From Shewanella abyssi (GTDB taxonomy: Bacteria > Pseudomonadota > Gammaproteobacteria > Enterobacterales > Shewanellaceae), in the NCBI RefSeq assembly GCF_023284025.1, contig NZ_JAKIKR010000024.1, positions 1-64,000 of the forward strand: a DNA stretch of 64,000 nucleotides, in the 5' to 3' direction. The position numbers were made by a program, and so were the translations under genes. The notes beneath the pieces are model-generated. The model was not told the origin of the DNA and made no database searches. It saw nothing but the letters and a program-made list of their open reading frames with translations. Shown one piece after another: positions 9,823-18,899 of the stretch. Position 1 is the stretch's first letter, and every line of letters begins with the position of its first letter.

Positions 9823-10638
9823 TTAGCTCTCAGCAGTGAGGATCTCGTCCCAGGCTAAATTTGGCGAACCCACAACAATGAAATTTGGATTCTCTAAACT
9901 TTCACGCTCATTATAGCTAAGGGGTTGCAGCTCAAGATCCATAATCTGTCCGCCCGCCTCCTCCACAATAATCTGCGCAGCACCTGTATCCCACTCCCCT
10001 GTGGGGCCAATACGCACATAACTATCGGCGCGACCTTCAGCCACCAAGCAACTCTTCAATGCAGCCCCGCCGAGTACCACCAGTTCACAGTGCTTATTTT
10101 GGTTAAACAACTTAATCACCGATTGAGGATCTTGGCGTCGACTTACCGCCAATCGCAACGGGCTATTATCATCTTTGCTGATCTGACGACTACTGATGCG
10201 TAGATCATTACCTTTGACCCGCTTATAAGCACCTAGCCCTGCAATGGCGTAATAACACACTTCGGTCATCGGCACGTACACAACCCCTACGATAGGACGG
10301 TTGTGCTCGACCAGTGCGATGATGACCGAGAAGTCACCACTGCCCGCTATAAATTCACCGGTACCATCGAGTGGATCAACTAGCCAATATCGTTGCCAGC
10401 CGCAACGCTCTGCAAAAGGGATATCAGCATCCTCCTCCGATAATACGGGAATATCGGGGGTGAGCTCATTCAACGCCTTGGTAATAATATTATGCGCTGC
10501 AATATCAGCCGAGGTGACAGGGGTGTTATCTGACTTTATCTCGCGTTCATAATCACCTTGCTGGTAAATATCACGGATGTTCTTACCCGCCATAGTGGCG
10601 ATTTCAATGACTTGATCGATGTAACTCTCTGGCTTCAT
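9823..10638 (-). CDS. cysQ: 3'(2'),5'-bisphosphate nucleotidase CysQ
   Basis: Hydrolyses 3'-phosphoadenosine 5'-phosphate (PAP) to AMP, recycling the by-product of sulfate assimilation. It is a 271-residue member of the inositol monophosphatase fold. The metal-binding motifs SEEDAD (near 67-72) and WLVDPLDGTGEF (near 86-97) and the C-terminal EWDTGAAQIIVEEAGG are all present. It lies 41 bp downstream of nudE on the same strand, and the pair is probably one transcript, as in other Gammaproteobacteria. Confidence 0.95.
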   Translation of the reverse strand: MKPESYIDQVIEIATMAGKNIRDIYQQGDYEREIKSDNTPVTSADIAAHNIITKALNELTPDIPVLSEEDADIPFAERCGWQRYWLVDPLDGTGEFIAGSGDFSVIIALVEHNRPIVGVVYVPMTEVCYYAIAGLGAYKRVKGNDLRISSRQISKDDNSPLRLAVSRRQDPQSVIKLFNQNKHCELVVLGGAALKSCLVAEGRADSYVRIGPTGEWDTGAAQIIVEEAGGQIMDLELQPLSYNERESLENPNFIVVGSPNLAWDEILTAES

Positions 10639-10679
10639 AACGACTCCAACAGCCTTACTACTTGGATATGTTTGTTGAA

Positions 10680-11234
10680 CTACTTTAGTTGTAGATGCTT
10701 TTGCGCCAAAAATAAAGCACTTACACTACGTGACTCAGAAAAATCCTGCTCTTGTAATAAACTCAACCACTGCTCAAGTGGCCATTTGACCAACTCTATC
10801 GGCTCAGGTTCATCCCCTTCTAGCTCACTTTGATAAAGATCTTCAGCCAGAAATATCTGCATTTTACTGGCAAAATATCCAGGCGCTAAGCTTAACTCCA
10901 TTAAATGAGTCAGTTTTTTTGATCCAAAGCCAATCTCCTCCTGTAACTCACGGTTGGCAGCCTCTGCTGCGGTTTCACCCGGATCGATAAGTCCTTTAGG
11001 AAAACCAAGCTCGTAACTGTGCGTTCCCGCCGCATACTCTCGACCTAACAGCAGTTGCTTTTGATCCAGCACTGGCACCACCATGACCGCACCACGGTTA
11101 TTGCCTTTCATCCGCTCATACTGACGCTCGACCTGATTAGAAAACCTTAAATGCACTCGTTCTATTTGAAATAGTCGGCTCTTGGCAACGACTTCAGCGT
11201 GCAATATTTCTGGTTTAACGTTCTTTTGAGTCAT
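10680..11234 (-). CDS. nudE: ADP compounds hydrolase NudE
   Basis: A Nudix hydrolase of about 184 residues that cleaves ADP-ribose, NADH and Ap3A. The Nudix box is complete: GLIDPGETAAEA followed by ANRELQEEIGFG, fitting Gx5Ex7REUxEExGU. The segment SYELGFPKG before it and the C-terminal NVSALFL-like region (SVSALFLAQ) match E. coli NudE. I chose the ATG at 11234, seven bases after a GGGA. A second ATG two codons upstream (11240) is also possible. It heads the nudE-cysQ unit and is divergent from yrfG. Confidence 0.94.
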   Translation of the reverse strand: MTQKNVKPEILHAEVVAKSRLFQIERVHLRFSNQVERQYERMKGNNRGAVMVVPVLDQKQLLLGREYAAGTHSYELGFPKGLIDPGETAAEAANRELQEEIGFGSKKLTHLMELSLAPGYFASKMQIFLAEDLYQSELEGDEPEPIELVKWPLEQWLSLLQEQDFSESRSVSALFLAQKHLQLK

Positions 11235-11332
11235 ACACATCCCAGTGTTGATGCAGATAAATTAGCGAGATCAGTTACAATATTACTATTCTATCCCTAA
11301 TCTACAACCTGAATTTTTAGGATCAGCAAACT

Positions 11333-12007
11333 ATGTTCCCATGGCGCGAAATTGATACCGTTCTACTCGATATGGATGGCACCCTGCTCGACCTTCATTT
11401 CGATAACCATTTTTGGCTCAACTTGATCCCCAAAGCACTCAGTGAACAACGCAATATCTCTGAGAAAAGCGCAATGGAATGGGTTGAGAAAAATTACCAA
11501 AACGTAGAGGGCACCCTCGACTGGTACTGCTTAGACTACTGGGAGCAGAAGATGGGGTTAGATATTATGACCCTACATAAAACACTCGTAGATAGGATCC
11601 AACTGCGCCAAGACAGCTTACCGTTTCTGTATGGGTTAAAACAAGCAGGTAAAAACCGTATTTTGGTCACCAACGCTCACCCTAAGGGCTTAGCGCTAAA
11701 ACTAGAACATACTGACTTAGCACTTGGGCTCGATGAGATGATCTCTAGCCATGAAACGGGTTACCCCAAAGAGCATCCGTTGTTCTGGCAGCAACTTTTT
11801 AGCCGTTTCAATCTAGATCCAAGTCGCTGCTTATTCATCGATGACAATGAAGCGATTCTAGCGGCCGCCAAGCTGGCCGGTGTGGGTTATCAATTGGGTG
11901 TTGCTAACCCAGATAGTAACAAGCCCAACAAACAATTCGCCGACTTTCCGGCCATCGCGGACTACCACCATCTGTTAGATGATTTACTCGCCAGCAATAG
12001 TATTTAG
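11333..12007 (+). CDS. yrfG: GMP/IMP nucleotidase YrfG (HAD family)
   Basis: A haloacid dehalogenase-type phosphatase of 224 residues. Motif I is LLDMDGTLLDLHFDN (near 12-26), motif II is ILVTNAHP, and the acidic motif IV is LFIDDNEAIL. E. coli YrfG dephosphorylates GMP and IMP, and the whole length aligns well. As in E. coli, the gene stands beside nudE but on the opposite strand. A bidirectional terminator follows and separates it from the convergent gsp operon. Confidence 0.92.
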   Translation: MFPWREIDTVLLDMDGTLLDLHFDNHFWLNLIPKALSEQRNISEKSAMEWVEKNYQNVEGTLDWYCLDYWEQKMGLDIMTLHKTLVDRIQLRQDSLPFLYGLKQAGKNRILVTNAHPKGLALKLEHTDLALGLDEMISSHETGYPKEHPLFWQQLFSRFNLDPSRCLFIDDNEAILAAAKLAGVGYQLGVANPDSNKPNKQFADFPAIADYHHLLDDLLASNSI

Positions 12008-12024
12008 CGCAGACTACAGATCTA

Positions 12025-12050
12025 AAAAAGGCACTTAAAAGTGCCTTTTT
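12025..12050. terminator. Bidirectional terminator between yrfG and gspN
   Basis: AAAAAGGCACTT-AAAA-GTGCCTTTTT. A-run and T-run on the two sides serve both convergent transcripts. Confidence 0.87.
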
Positions 12051-12069
12051 TGATCATTAACAATGCTGG

Positions 12070-12828
12070 TTAGATAGGTAGTCGGCCTTGATAAGTTATT
12101 GGATAATAGCCTTGGCTATCTTTCTTACCCAAAAACCCCAGTGCTTTTTTCAAATCATCCGGCTGAGTATTCACTTCACGTATCTTGGCATTTACCTGCA
12201 TCATCTTATTGTCGGCTAATACGATGGTGCCATCTAACCCCAACCCATTAAGCTTTTCATCTGTGGCTAACTGCACATTACCATCGATACAACTTAAACC
12301 CAAAGCGATGTCACCGAGTGGGTAGTTACCAAACTGGTTGGTCACTTGCACCCTATTTAAAAACAGCTTACCGACAAGCTGCTCGCACCAAGGTAATCCT
12401 TGAGAAAAAGTGTCAACTAACGCACTCACATCGCCATTGATCTTAGTCTTAAACGGTAAACGCGTATTGCCTAGTAAAAAATCACTTGGCGCTTCAAAAC
12501 GTAAACCACTGACATCAAGCCCACCAAACGAATAAGCCACGACACCTTTGCCGTTAACGGCACTGCTGCGAGTACCGATACTGATGTCGGCCTTAATCGT
12601 TCCGGTTAATAATGACGCGATACTTAAATCCCAACGTACCAGTTCAACTTGACGCTTTTTCACGCTAAGCATATCAATGCTACCGGACCAAACAGTACCC
12701 GACACCCCACTGATAACAATGTTTGCAGGGATGGGTGCCAACTTAACGGCCATACTCGCTGGAAACAAAATCACTAGGAACACCAAATAGATGAAAAAAC
12801 CTAGCGCTATTTTTTTTACTAATTTCAC
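12070..12828 (-). CDS. gspN: Type II secretion protein GspN
   Basis: The last gene of the gsp operon, 252 residues. One N-terminal membrane helix (about 5-25) is followed by a periplasmic domain with alternating beta strands, as in the GspN/PulN family. Its exact role in secretion is unclear and it is dispensable in some species. It lies 9 bp downstream of gspM. The sequence shows the typical family start (LVKKIALGFFIYLVFLVILF) and the motif SGVSGTVWSG. Confidence 0.9.
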   Translation of the reverse strand: MKLVKKIALGFFIYLVFLVILFPASMAVKLAPIPANIVISGVSGTVWSGSIDMLSVKKRQVELVRWDLSIASLLTGTIKADISIGTRSSAVNGKGVVAYSFGGLDVSGLRFEAPSDFLLGNTRLPFKTKINGDVSALVDTFSQGLPWCEQLVGKLFLNRVQVTNQFGNYPLGDIALGLSCIDGNVQLATDEKLNGLGLDGTIVLADNKMMQVNAKIREVNTQPDDLKKALGFLGKKDSQGYYPITYQGRLPI

Positions 12829-12837
12829 AACAACATC

Positions 12838-13314
12838 CTACTTGGATAACTGAATTCGGCGAACATTGACAAAACCGGGTGTATCAGACTCAGCCAAATC
12901 GAGGCTCTCTAAAGACAAACCCTGATTTTGAACCAGCTCATTTAGGTAGCTAAGCAAGGTATCGAACCGTACTTCATCCATCCATACTTGGATTTTATTC
13001 CCTTGGGGCTGCATCCGAGTAATGGTCAAACCAAAACTGCCTGCAGTCTGGTTAACCGCGGCACTTAAGCTGCCTTTAAAAGCACTAGCTTGACCTGTCT
13101 GTTTCAAGCCTTCGATACGGTTAGCGGTTTGCTTTACATAATTTAGGGTACTAAGTTGCCCTTCAAGATTACGCTGTGCCTCAATTTCAGCGTTAGCAAT
13201 TGGGGTCCAAATACCCCAATACAAAATGCCGATCAATAACACTACACCACACGCGCTGACCATCTGCTTTTCACGCAGAACCAGTCCAGCCCACCATACT
13301 TTGATGTTATCCAT
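12838..13314 (-). CDS. gspM: Type II secretion protein GspM
   Basis: Inner-membrane platform protein of the type II secretion system, 158 residues. A short cytosolic N-terminus with LREKQMV is followed by one membrane helix (about 19-37) and a periplasmic ferredoxin-like domain. It partners GspL and stabilises it. It lies one base from the end of gspL, so the two are translationally coupled. Confidence 0.93.
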   Translation of the reverse strand: MDNIKVWWAGLVLREKQMVSACGVVLLIGILYWGIWTPIANAEIEAQRNLEGQLSTLNYVKQTANRIEGLKQTGQASAFKGSLSAAVNQTAGSFGLTITRMQPQGNKIQVWMDEVRFDTLLSYLNELVQNQGLSLESLDLAESDTPGFVNVRRIQLSK

Positions 13315-13315
13315 C

Positions 13316-14506
13316 TTATTTGCTCCTTATGGTCAAGGTGCTAGTGACTTCTGATTCACCGCTATTCATTGCGCCACCGTCGAGCTTGTATGAGCGAGAG
13401 ATAATCTCTTTAAATTTTTCAATTTGATCGTAACTCTTAGCTTTAACCTGCATACGGATCTCGCTACGACCGCTGTCAAAGCGCAGTGAAGTTGGTTTTA
13501 AATCCGTGACTTGAGCAAATGCTGCTTTTGTTCCTTCCAGCATCGCAAAAAATTCACTACCGCTGCCGCTGCCCTGCATCTTACGCACATAGCTTTCCAT
13601 TTGAGCCCGCAAATTAACCACGCGAGAACTGCCCGGAATAACCTGCTTATAGATCTGTTCGCTCTGGGCCTTTACCGCATCTGCTTTGGCATTCATCTGG
13701 TGAATATTGAGGCCTTTGTTCACTAGCGCCAACACCACCACAACTGCAAACACAATGGCGGCATTACGCCATAGGCTCAAATGTTTACCATATTCGCGCT
13801 TAGGCTGATAAACACCAGACAGAAGGTTCATTGGCGCATTGAGTATGCCCCGAGCTAATACCAACATAGGCAAGTCGAGCGGCTGCGCTTTAACCTCGGC
13901 TCCTGTCAACGCCAATTCGGTATAACCTGCAACTGTTGTTGTGCCAGTGTTATCCGCTAACAATTGCGGCAAAACCACATCTAACCAGTCTTTGTTAAGA
14001 CTAGTACCGCTTCCCTCACCGGTACGCAGCAAAATATCTTGGCCAAAGGTAATCGCTGCCCAGTCACATTCTGCCAGTGGCAGTGCTAAACAATCAGGCA
14101 CGATACATTTAACTTTAAGGCCCGCCTCTCCTAGCCATTCAATCCAATTTTGCATCTGCTCATGGGCGACAACCGCAATACTGAGTGTATCGCCTTGACG
14201 TGGACCGACAACAAAATGCAGTTCATCAACATCTTGCGCCAAATTTTCTTCCAGCATAAACGGCAGCGCTTTAATCGCTTGACGCTGCCCCTTTTCCGGT
14301 AGTTCCACCGCGGTCAATGTCACGCTAGATGCTGGGACTAAAACGTCAACCGCACGGTTACCCGCTCTTTCAGTAAGCGTCGATAGCGCCCTGGCATCAC
14401 TGAGTTCGCCAGAACCTATAATTTCTTGCTCCTGTTCAGACCAAATGAGCCACGAACATGGTTGCTCAAATGATTGCCCTAAACGGATGAATAGTCTTTC
14501 ACTCAC
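13316..14506 (-). CDS. gspL: Type II secretion protein GspL
   Basis: Inner-membrane protein that links the ATPase GspE to the platform. It has 396 residues: an actin-like cytosolic domain (about 1-240), a single membrane helix near 249-265 (the AIVFAVVVVLALV stretch) and a periplasmic ferredoxin-like domain. It binds GspE on the cytosolic side and GspM on the other. The gene order L-M-N at the 3' end of the operon is canonical. A 44-bp gap separates it from gspK. Confidence 0.94.
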   Translation of the reverse strand: MSERLFIRLGQSFEQPCSWLIWSEQEQEIIGSGELSDARALSTLTERAGNRAVDVLVPASSVTLTAVELPEKGQRQAIKALPFMLEENLAQDVDELHFVVGPRQGDTLSIAVVAHEQMQNWIEWLGEAGLKVKCIVPDCLALPLAECDWAAITFGQDILLRTGEGSGTSLNKDWLDVVLPQLLADNTGTTTVAGYTELALTGAEVKAQPLDLPMLVLARGILNAPMNLLSGVYQPKREYGKHLSLWRNAAIVFAVVVVLALVNKGLNIHQMNAKADAVKAQSEQIYKQVIPGSSRVVNLRAQMESYVRKMQGSGSGSEFFAMLEGTKAAFAQVTDLKPTSLRFDSGRSEIRMQVKAKSYDQIEKFKEIISRSYKLDGGAMNSGESEVTSTLTIRSK

Positions 14507-14550
14507 TGATCTGTCTCCACGAGTCTCTTTAACTCATTAAAGGACTGTTG

Positions 14551-15531
14551 TTATTTTTGTCCGCCAAACTGCCGGGATAACACTTCTAAATTTTTGCCAT
14601 CGACTTTGAGTACGCTTTCGAGCCTAAATACCGCGCTATCAACTTTGGCCCCCGCTTCCAGTAAAAAATAACTACTGGTCACGCCAAAGCTTGACTTAAG
14701 CTGTATATCACTGGCTAAACTGCTGATAGAGGAGTTTTCCCAAAACTCATCTGGTGTCTCAAAACCGTCACCTGGGCGTTGGTTAATGATGCTTTCGGCT
14801 TCACCCACCGAAATTTTATTATCAAGCATGCCCGCAATTAACGCTGCATGTTCGACAGGCACAGTATTAACATTTAGCACCTGGGTGTTATTACCCGGTA
14901 CAGCACAAACATAGGGTGCTATTTTCAGATAGATATCTTGGGTAAAGCCCATCACAGCACGCAGCTCGCTTTTATGACTCATCAAGGTGTTGGCTGCGCG
15001 ATAAGGAACATTACGCGACTCATACTCGGCATCTTCAGCACCGTATGGCCCAGCAGTCATATCCTCATCGATATAATCTTTTAAGGTCTGCGCTAAGCGC
15101 TCAGCGGCAAAATCATCCATACCCAATGCCACTAACAAGCCTTTAAATTGCACCGCAGGCAAAGGCATTTTGGGTTGACCATTTTCTACTTTCTTGGTCA
15201 TTTGTGACAACGCATTTAGGTTAAAACATGACTGCATATCACTAATTTTACCGGCGATCTCACCCTTTTCTGCGGGGAAAATCACATCGGCTTGCGCCCA
15301 GTACTGCTGCATATGCACAGTATCTGAGTCGTCTAAATCTTGTTTCAGTACTTTCTTGGCTATCTCTTCGGCGGATATGGCGTACCAAAAGGCTTGATCG
15401 TATTGCGCTAGGTTTATCGTACGCCTAACTGACAACTGATTTCTTGAAGTGATATTGGTGGCAATAATAGCCACTATCGCCACGATCAATAACACCACAA
15501 TGAGTGCAACGCCACTTTGTTTAGTCGGCAT
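14551..15531 (-). CDS. gspK: Type II secretion minor pseudopilin GspK
   Basis: The largest minor pseudopilin (326 residues), which caps the tip of the pseudopilus with GspI and GspJ. The N-terminus KQSGVALIVVLLIVAIV is a prepilin signal with G at -1. It lacks the usual Glu at +5, which is normal for GspK. A large alpha-helical insert follows in the globular domain. The gene is next to gspJ (12 bp) and is processed by a prepilin peptidase not encoded in this window. Confidence 0.94.
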   Translation of the reverse strand: MPTKQSGVALIVVLLIVAIVAIIATNITSRNQLSVRRTINLAQYDQAFWYAISAEEIAKKVLKQDLDDSDTVHMQQYWAQADVIFPAEKGEIAGKISDMQSCFNLNALSQMTKKVENGQPKMPLPAVQFKGLLVALGMDDFAAERLAQTLKDYIDEDMTAGPYGAEDAEYESRNVPYRAANTLMSHKSELRAVMGFTQDIYLKIAPYVCAVPGNNTQVLNVNTVPVEHAALIAGMLDNKISVGEAESIINQRPGDGFETPDEFWENSSISSLASDIQLKSSFGVTSSYFLLEAGAKVDSAVFRLESVLKVDGKNLEVLSRQFGGQK

Positions 15532-15543
15532 AATTAATCACCA

Positions 15544-16176
15544 TTAGCTACTACCGCCAGCAGGCGCACCTACCGGCAATAAAAACTTACGCTGCACCTT
15601 GCCTAGGTCTTCAAATTCTATTTCCATGGCAATTGCCTTGGGCAGATTAGTCGCATCTGTTTTGCGTTCCCACTTATCGTTAGTGAAAAAGGCGTACTCA
15701 ACAGAGATAACCTTTTCCATTATTACGGTTTTAATCGGTTCAGCGCCTATTTCAGGCTCAGGATAGGGGTAATACCAACGCTGCAGTTGCCCCTCTATCA
15801 CCACATAAGCAACTGACTGCAAGCTGCCACGAGGCAACATTCCATCAGGGTTGAGCCAGCCCAATCGGAAAAAGACTAATGACTCAGATTCTGAGTCGAG
15901 CATGTTGTCACCGGTCTGAAATACCGTGGTAGCACGCCCCCCTTCCAGCAGCCTTGTCGTGCGAGCCACCATCTGATTTAGATCGCGCTCAATAATGCCA
16001 AAGCCTTGTTGCATCGCTTTTAATTTGCCCGCGAACTCGCGAGTCACAACGTCGTTTTGCAGCACTGTGTGCAATACCGTATTGGCGGCAAGCCCTAACA
16101 TGGCAAAAATTGAGATAGCGATCAGCATCTCTAGCAGCGTAAAGCCACGGTTAGATCTAGTCTGACTTGAGGACAT
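15544..16176 (-). CDS. gspJ: Type II secretion minor pseudopilin GspJ
   Basis: A 210-residue minor pseudopilin of the tip complex. The prepilin signal NRGFTLLEMLIAISIFAML has the cleavage Gly, Phe+1 and Glu+5. The globular beta-rich part follows. Its start overlaps the end of gspI by 20 bp, consistent with one operon. Confidence 0.94.
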   Translation of the reverse strand: MSSSQTRSNRGFTLLEMLIAISIFAMLGLAANTVLHTVLQNDVVTREFAGKLKAMQQGFGIIERDLNQMVARTTRLLEGGRATTVFQTGDNMLDSESESLVFFRLGWLNPDGMLPRGSLQSVAYVVIEGQLQRWYYPYPEPEIGAEPIKTVIMEKVISVEYAFFTNDKWERKTDATNLPKAIAMEIEFEDLGKVQRKFLLPVGAPAGGSS

Positions 16177-16528
16177 AACTGCTCACCTCAGCAATGACAC
16201 GAGCAAAACGTTCATCGTCGCTGATGGTTATCCGTATCATTCTAAAATTATCATCGGTGGTCTTAACAACCTGTTTGCGCCAGTACCAATCTTTGCCCGC
16301 TAACTGCTCTTGACCATCTTTACGACCAATATCGGGGAATGTTGACTCTAAACGAGCTTCAACCATTTGGTTATGCGCGACCCACTGTGCCATAGTGCGC
16401 TCTTCCAATATCGGCATATTGGCCATCTGCTCGCCTAAACTCTTGGTAATCGATACCGCGGCAATAGAAAAGACCGCTAAAGCGACGATGACTTCAAGCA
16501 AGGTCATACCGCGCTGCTTATTAAACAT
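16157..16528 (-). CDS. gspI: Type II secretion minor pseudopilin GspI
   Basis: A 123-residue minor pseudopilin. The prepilin signal QRGMTLLEVIVALAVFSI carries G at -1, Met+1 and Glu+5. It nucleates the tip with GspJ and GspK. I chose the ATG at 16528; a GTG two codons upstream (16534) is in frame. It overlaps gspJ and follows gspH. Confidence 0.92.
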   Translation of the reverse strand: MFNKQRGMTLLEVIVALAVFSIAAVSITKSLGEQMANMPILEERTMAQWVAHNQMVEARLESTFPDIGRKDGQEQLAGKDWYWRKQVVKTTDDNFRMIRITISDDERFARVIAEVSSYVLKSD

Positions 16529-16572
16529 AAGCACTCATGCTATTGCTAGCTGTTGTAAATTGCCGTGAATAG

Positions 16573-17166
16573 CTAGAGTTCATCATCTTCATGATCCAAT
16601 TTTAATCTCCCCAACACATCACCGACCACAACCACTTCGATCTCTTTATCCATTTCATTTTTAGTCACAAATGACAGCTCAAAGGCACTCATTTCGCCAC
16701 TTGGGAACAGCAAGATTTGCGGCTCCGGATATTTCTTTTTATCGTCAGCTGACTTCTCAATCAGAGGTTCATCAAACCAGCTGTCATCCTCTTCGTCGTC
16801 TTGTACTAGCGGTAAACCATCCAGCACAAGGTGCAACTCAATACCAGGTTCCATCTGCCTTGCAGATAAAAGCCGGTCTTGCTCTAAACGTTTCCATTTA
16901 CCCTCTTCGTCGTAATAGACATATTCATAACTGTCCTTTTCGACCACTATGCCGATGAATTGGCCACTGAGTACCGTTTCATCTAGCACCATCTCTGCTG
17001 ACATCATAAATTGCACCGCCAGACGTTCGAGCCCTTTCTGTTGGCTAGCGCCGCCCATACTTAAGGTCACAGCCGACGCTGCTAACCCCATCAGTAACAC
17101 CACGAGCAACACCTCCATTAAGGTGAAGCCTGCTTGACGTGCTTGAGCAACGCGTGGCGATGTCAT
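16573..17166 (-). CDS. gspH: Type II secretion minor pseudopilin GspH
   Basis: A minor pseudopilin of 197 residues from the ATG at 17166. The prepilin signal ARQAGFTLMEVLLVVLLMG lies directly after a short basic leader. The globular domain has an acidic insert (DDEEDDSWFDE) that is longer than usual. I prefer the ATG at 17166, which starts one base after the gspG stop. A frame-open start 60 bp upstream would overlap gspG and add a non-pilin tail. Confidence 0.92.
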   Translation of the reverse strand: MTSPRVAQARQAGFTLMEVLLVVLLMGLAASAVTLSMGGASQQKGLERLAVQFMMSAEMVLDETVLSGQFIGIVVEKDSYEYVYYDEEGKWKRLEQDRLLSARQMEPGIELHLVLDGLPLVQDDEEDDSWFDEPLIEKSADDKKKYPEPQILLFPSGEMSAFELSFVTKNEMDKEIEVVVVGDVLGRLKLDHEDDEL

Positions 17167-17167
17167 C

Positions 17168-17602
17168 TTATTGGAAGTTCTGCAGATTCCAGTTACCAAT
17201 ATCATCTTCTGTGCCAGCCTGACCATCAGGTCCTACACTGAAGATATCTAACTTGCCATTTTCACCTGGGCTTAGAAGCAGGTAGTCATTGCGCCATGGA
17301 TCTTGTGGTAAACGCTTAACATAGCCATCTTCACGGTAGTTGCGTGGCTCTGGCGACATATTTGGCTTTTGCACTAATGCTTCTAGACCTTGCTCTGTCG
17401 ATGGATAGATACTGTTATCTAATCGATACATATCTAGCGCATTTTCCAGCGCGATAATGTCTGAAACCGCTTTTTGTTGATCGGCTTTATCTTTGTTACC
17501 CATCAAGTTAGGCACAACCATTGAGGCTAAAATACCTAGAATAACGATAACCACCATCACTTCTAAAAGCGTAAAACCTTTTTGTTTATTACGAGTTTGC
17601 AT
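17168..17602 (-). CDS. gspG: Type II secretion major pseudopilin GspG
   Basis: Major subunit of the pseudopilus, 144 residues from the ATG at 17602, which has a good ribosome-binding site (AAGGAAG). The prepilin signal KQKGFTLLEVMVVIVILGILAS, quoted here as KQKGFTLLEV plus MVVIVILGILAS, is canonical. The C-terminal SVGPDGQAGTEDDIGNW contains the calcium-binding loop of GspG. An in-frame start 39 bp upstream exists but lacks the ribosome-binding site. Confidence 0.96.
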   Translation of the reverse strand: MQTRNKQKGFTLLEVMVVIVILGILASMVVPNLMGNKDKADQQKAVSDIIALENALDMYRLDNSIYPSTEQGLEALVQKPNMSPEPRNYREDGYVKRLPQDPWRNDYLLLSPGENGKLDIFSVGPDGQAGTEDDIGNWNLQNFQ

Positions 17603-17672
17603 TAAAAAACTTCCTTTAACTGAATGACTTAAATATCTCACAATATGGCAATGCCAACATCGAAACGATTAA

Positions 17673-18896
17673 TTAACCACCGATCAGATTATTCAGCGCT
17701 AAAATCGGCTGAAGAATCGCTAACACAATAAAGAGAACTACCGCCGCCATGCTAACAACCAACATAGGCTCAAAGACACCAAGAGCAATGGTAACATTTG
17801 ACTCAAACTCACGATCTTGGTTATCTGCGGCCCGCTCCAACATCTGTTCAAGTTGGCCACTTTTTTCACCCGAGGCAATCATATAGAGCATCATTGGCGG
17901 GAAAAGTTTGGTATTAGCTAATGCCGTTCCCAAACTGGTACCCTCACGCACCCGCAGAGTGGCATCTTCGACGGCGGCTTTGACTCTTACATTAATCAAT
18001 ACATCACTCGCAATACGCATGGCCTCAAGCAATGGCACCGAACTCGCGGCTAAAATACTCAAGGTACGCGCAAAACGAGCCGTGTTTAAACTTTTACTGA
18101 CTTTGCTGACCACGGGCAAGCGCAACAATAGCGTATCGTATTTCATTCTATTGGCGGGCACCACGAGTAAGCGCTTCAATAACACAAACAGTCCGATAAG
18201 CAACCCAATAACCAGCAAGCCGTAATCTCGGATAAAATCTGACGCGCTAATGAGTAACTCAGTGGTCCACGGTAGCTCTTGGCCCATATGCTCAAACTGA
18301 CCAACAACTTCTGGCACTACCGCTGCCAGCAAAATGGCAATCACACCAACAGCGACACAGGTCAGTACGATCGGATAGATCATCGCTTGGGTCATTTTGC
18401 TTTTCAGCTGTTGACGACGTTCGGTATAGTCTGCGAGACGGTTCAAGACCACTTCTAAGTGACCCGACTTTTCACCTGAAGCCACCATAGCGCGATAGAG
18501 TTCGTCAAAAATATGCGGGAACTCCGCCATGGAGTCGGCTAAGCTATAACCCTCAACAACGCGTGAACGAACCGCCATAATCATACTGGCTAGACGATCT
18601 TTTTCACATTGTTGGCCAACGGCTTTAAGCGCCTCTTCTATCGGTAACCCCGCGGCAACCAAGGTGGCAATTTGACGCGTAAGCAATGCCAGTTCAGACA
18701 CCGATATGCCGCGCTTAAAAAAGCTTGCGCCAGCGGATTTAGCCTTACTCTCTTTTTCTACCACTGGCGTTATTTCCAGTGGCATTAAACGTAACTCTCT
18801 TAGTTGGCCTCGGGCATGCCTTGCGGTGTCTGCTTCAACAACGCCTTTTTGTTGCTTGCCGGCCTTATCTAATGCTTTATATTCATATGCTGGCAT
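17673..18896 (-). CDS. gspF: Type II secretion platform protein GspF
   Basis: A polytopic inner-membrane platform protein of 407 residues. It has two repeated GspF domains (about 70-195 and 272-395), each followed by membrane helices near 170-195, 220-240 and 375-398. It begins with the family signature MPAYEYKALD. It couples the GspE ATPase to pseudopilus assembly. It lies 3 bp downstream of gspE. Confidence 0.96.
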   Translation of the reverse strand: MPAYEYKALDKAGKQQKGVVEADTARHARGQLRELRLMPLEITPVVEKESKAKSAGASFFKRGISVSELALLTRQIATLVAAGLPIEEALKAVGQQCEKDRLASMIMAVRSRVVEGYSLADSMAEFPHIFDELYRAMVASGEKSGHLEVVLNRLADYTERRQQLKSKMTQAMIYPIVLTCVAVGVIAILLAAVVPEVVGQFEHMGQELPWTTELLISASDFIRDYGLLVIGLLIGLFVLLKRLLVVPANRMKYDTLLLRLPVVSKVSKSLNTARFARTLSILAASSVPLLEAMRIASDVLINVRVKAAVEDATLRVREGTSLGTALANTKLFPPMMLYMIASGEKSGQLEQMLERAADNQDREFESNVTIALGVFEPMLVVSMAAVVLFIVLAILQPILALNNLIGG

Positions 18897-18899
18897 CGG